Part shown: positions 5,605 to 5,939 of the stretch, piece after piece | Position numbering within the stretch: the stretch's first letter is position 1 | How the letters are laid out: each line of letters starts with the position of its first letter | DNA from: Deltaproteobacteria bacterium | GTDB taxonomy: Bacteria > Desulfobacterota > Dissulfuribacteria > Dissulfuribacterales > QOAL01 | Assembly (NCBI GenBank): GCA_015486425.1 | Contig: WFRQ01000150.1 | Location: 1-5,939, forward strand | Direction of reading: 5' to 3' | Length of the DNA stretch: 5,939 bases | The notes under the pieces: generated by a model | Seen by the model: only the letters and a program-made list of their open reading frames with translations | What the model was told of the DNA's origin: nothing | The model's database searches: none | Made by a program: the position numbers and the translations under genes

Positions 5605-5939
5605 ATGGAACACATTCCTGAATTTTATACCAGCGAGCCATTTACCCTTGGGGTAGAGGTGGAATTCCAGCTCCTGGATACTGAAACTCTTGACCTGACC
5701 CACAGCGCGCCGGAAGTGCTTGCAATAACCGCTGACAGGTATGGTGACAGGATCAAAAAGGAGTTTATCCAGTCAATGGTGGAGGTCACCACAGGCATCT
5801 GCCCGGATCCGGCTGGTGTTGACGCTGACATGGGTGAAACCATCAGGGCACTTGAAAGTGCCGCATCAGTGTCAGGCTGTCTGACTCATGCTGCAAGCCT
5901 GCATCCCTATGCTCAGGTTGCTGACCAGAGGGTCAGCGA
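5605..5939 (+). CDS. GCS2-family carboxylate-amine ligase (YbdK/glutamate-cysteine ligase type), N-terminal part, cut by window edge
   Basis: 111 complete codons from ATG at 5605 with no stop before the edge. Seen: FTLGVEVEFQLLD at residues 13-25, where Glu18 and Glu20 sit in the GxExE motif that lines the ATP/metal site in the glutamate-cysteine ligase superfamily; KKEFIQSMVEVTTGICPD at about 51-68, matching the family's conserved E..xS.vE..TG region; and SLHPYAQVADQRV at about 98-110, corresponding to the usual HP(F/Y)A..xxQ. Members use ATP to join a carboxylate to an amine; some make gamma-glutamylcysteine, while YbdK of E. coli has only weak such activity. The start has GAAAGG ten bases upstream. 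A TTG at 5587 is in frame but less likely. A full protein would be about 370-400 residues. Family assignment is firm; the substrate is open. It lies 432 bp after the M20D gene and just behind the palindromic array, so it is probably not simply co-transcribed with it. Confidence 0.85.
   Translation, partial: MEHIPEFYTSEPFTLGVEVEFQLLDTETLDLTHSAPEVLAITADRYGDRIKKEFIQSMVEVTTGICPDPAGVDADMGETIRALESAASVSGCLTHAASLHPYAQVADQRVS

Overview
The window looks like chromosomal DNA of a Gram-negative anaerobe, most likely a member of the Desulfobacterota (the former Deltaproteobacteria). This placement is an inference. It rests on the combination of a YedF-type selenium-metabolism protein, a four-TM FtsK, a TrhP-type U32 protein and dispersed palindromic intergenic repeats, on moderately high GC, and on frequent AGG/CTG/GCC codons. 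No rRNA, tRNA, CRISPR array, transposase or phage gene is visible.

Left part, minus strand, read right to left: ftsK (DNA translocase, 3725 to 1428), then a U32-family gene of the TrhP/YegQ type (1435 to 203) whose start overlaps the ftsK stop as ATGACTGA, then after 74 bp the 5' end of yedF (128 to 1, cut by the window edge). The first two are almost certainly co-transcribed and yedF probably is. The set joins chromosome segregation, tRNA wobble-uridine hydroxylation and a TusA-like sulfur/selenium protein. No functional link between them is obvious beyond shared transcription.

Centre: a 265-bp divergent intergenic region (3726-3990). It holds a good sigma70-like promoter for ftsK (TTGAAA, 17 bp, CATAAT on the minus strand), a perfect 12-bp palindrome at the predicted start point, and a 7-bp-arm inverted repeat touching the -35 box. 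ftsK appears to start at TTG without a Shine-Dalgarno sequence and immediately runs through two A tracts. On the plus strand lies a complete M20D metallo-amidohydrolase of 393 residues (3991-5172) with all expected metal ligands.

Right part: 5173-5604 has no gene. It holds a 28-bp element containing two abutting copies of CTTTGCGTC (5206-5233) and a tandem array of three imperfectly palindromic units of 109, 109 and 108 bp (5253-5578). The array ends 26 bp before the start of a carboxylate-amine ligase/glutamate-cysteine ligase (GCS2/YbdK family) gene that runs off the right edge (5605-5939).

The genes themselves are ordinary. The least explained structure is the palindromic repeat array, whose arms change together between copies and whose centre keeps a GTAC-loop-GTAC pattern. 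I see no evidence for a new multi-gene system here.
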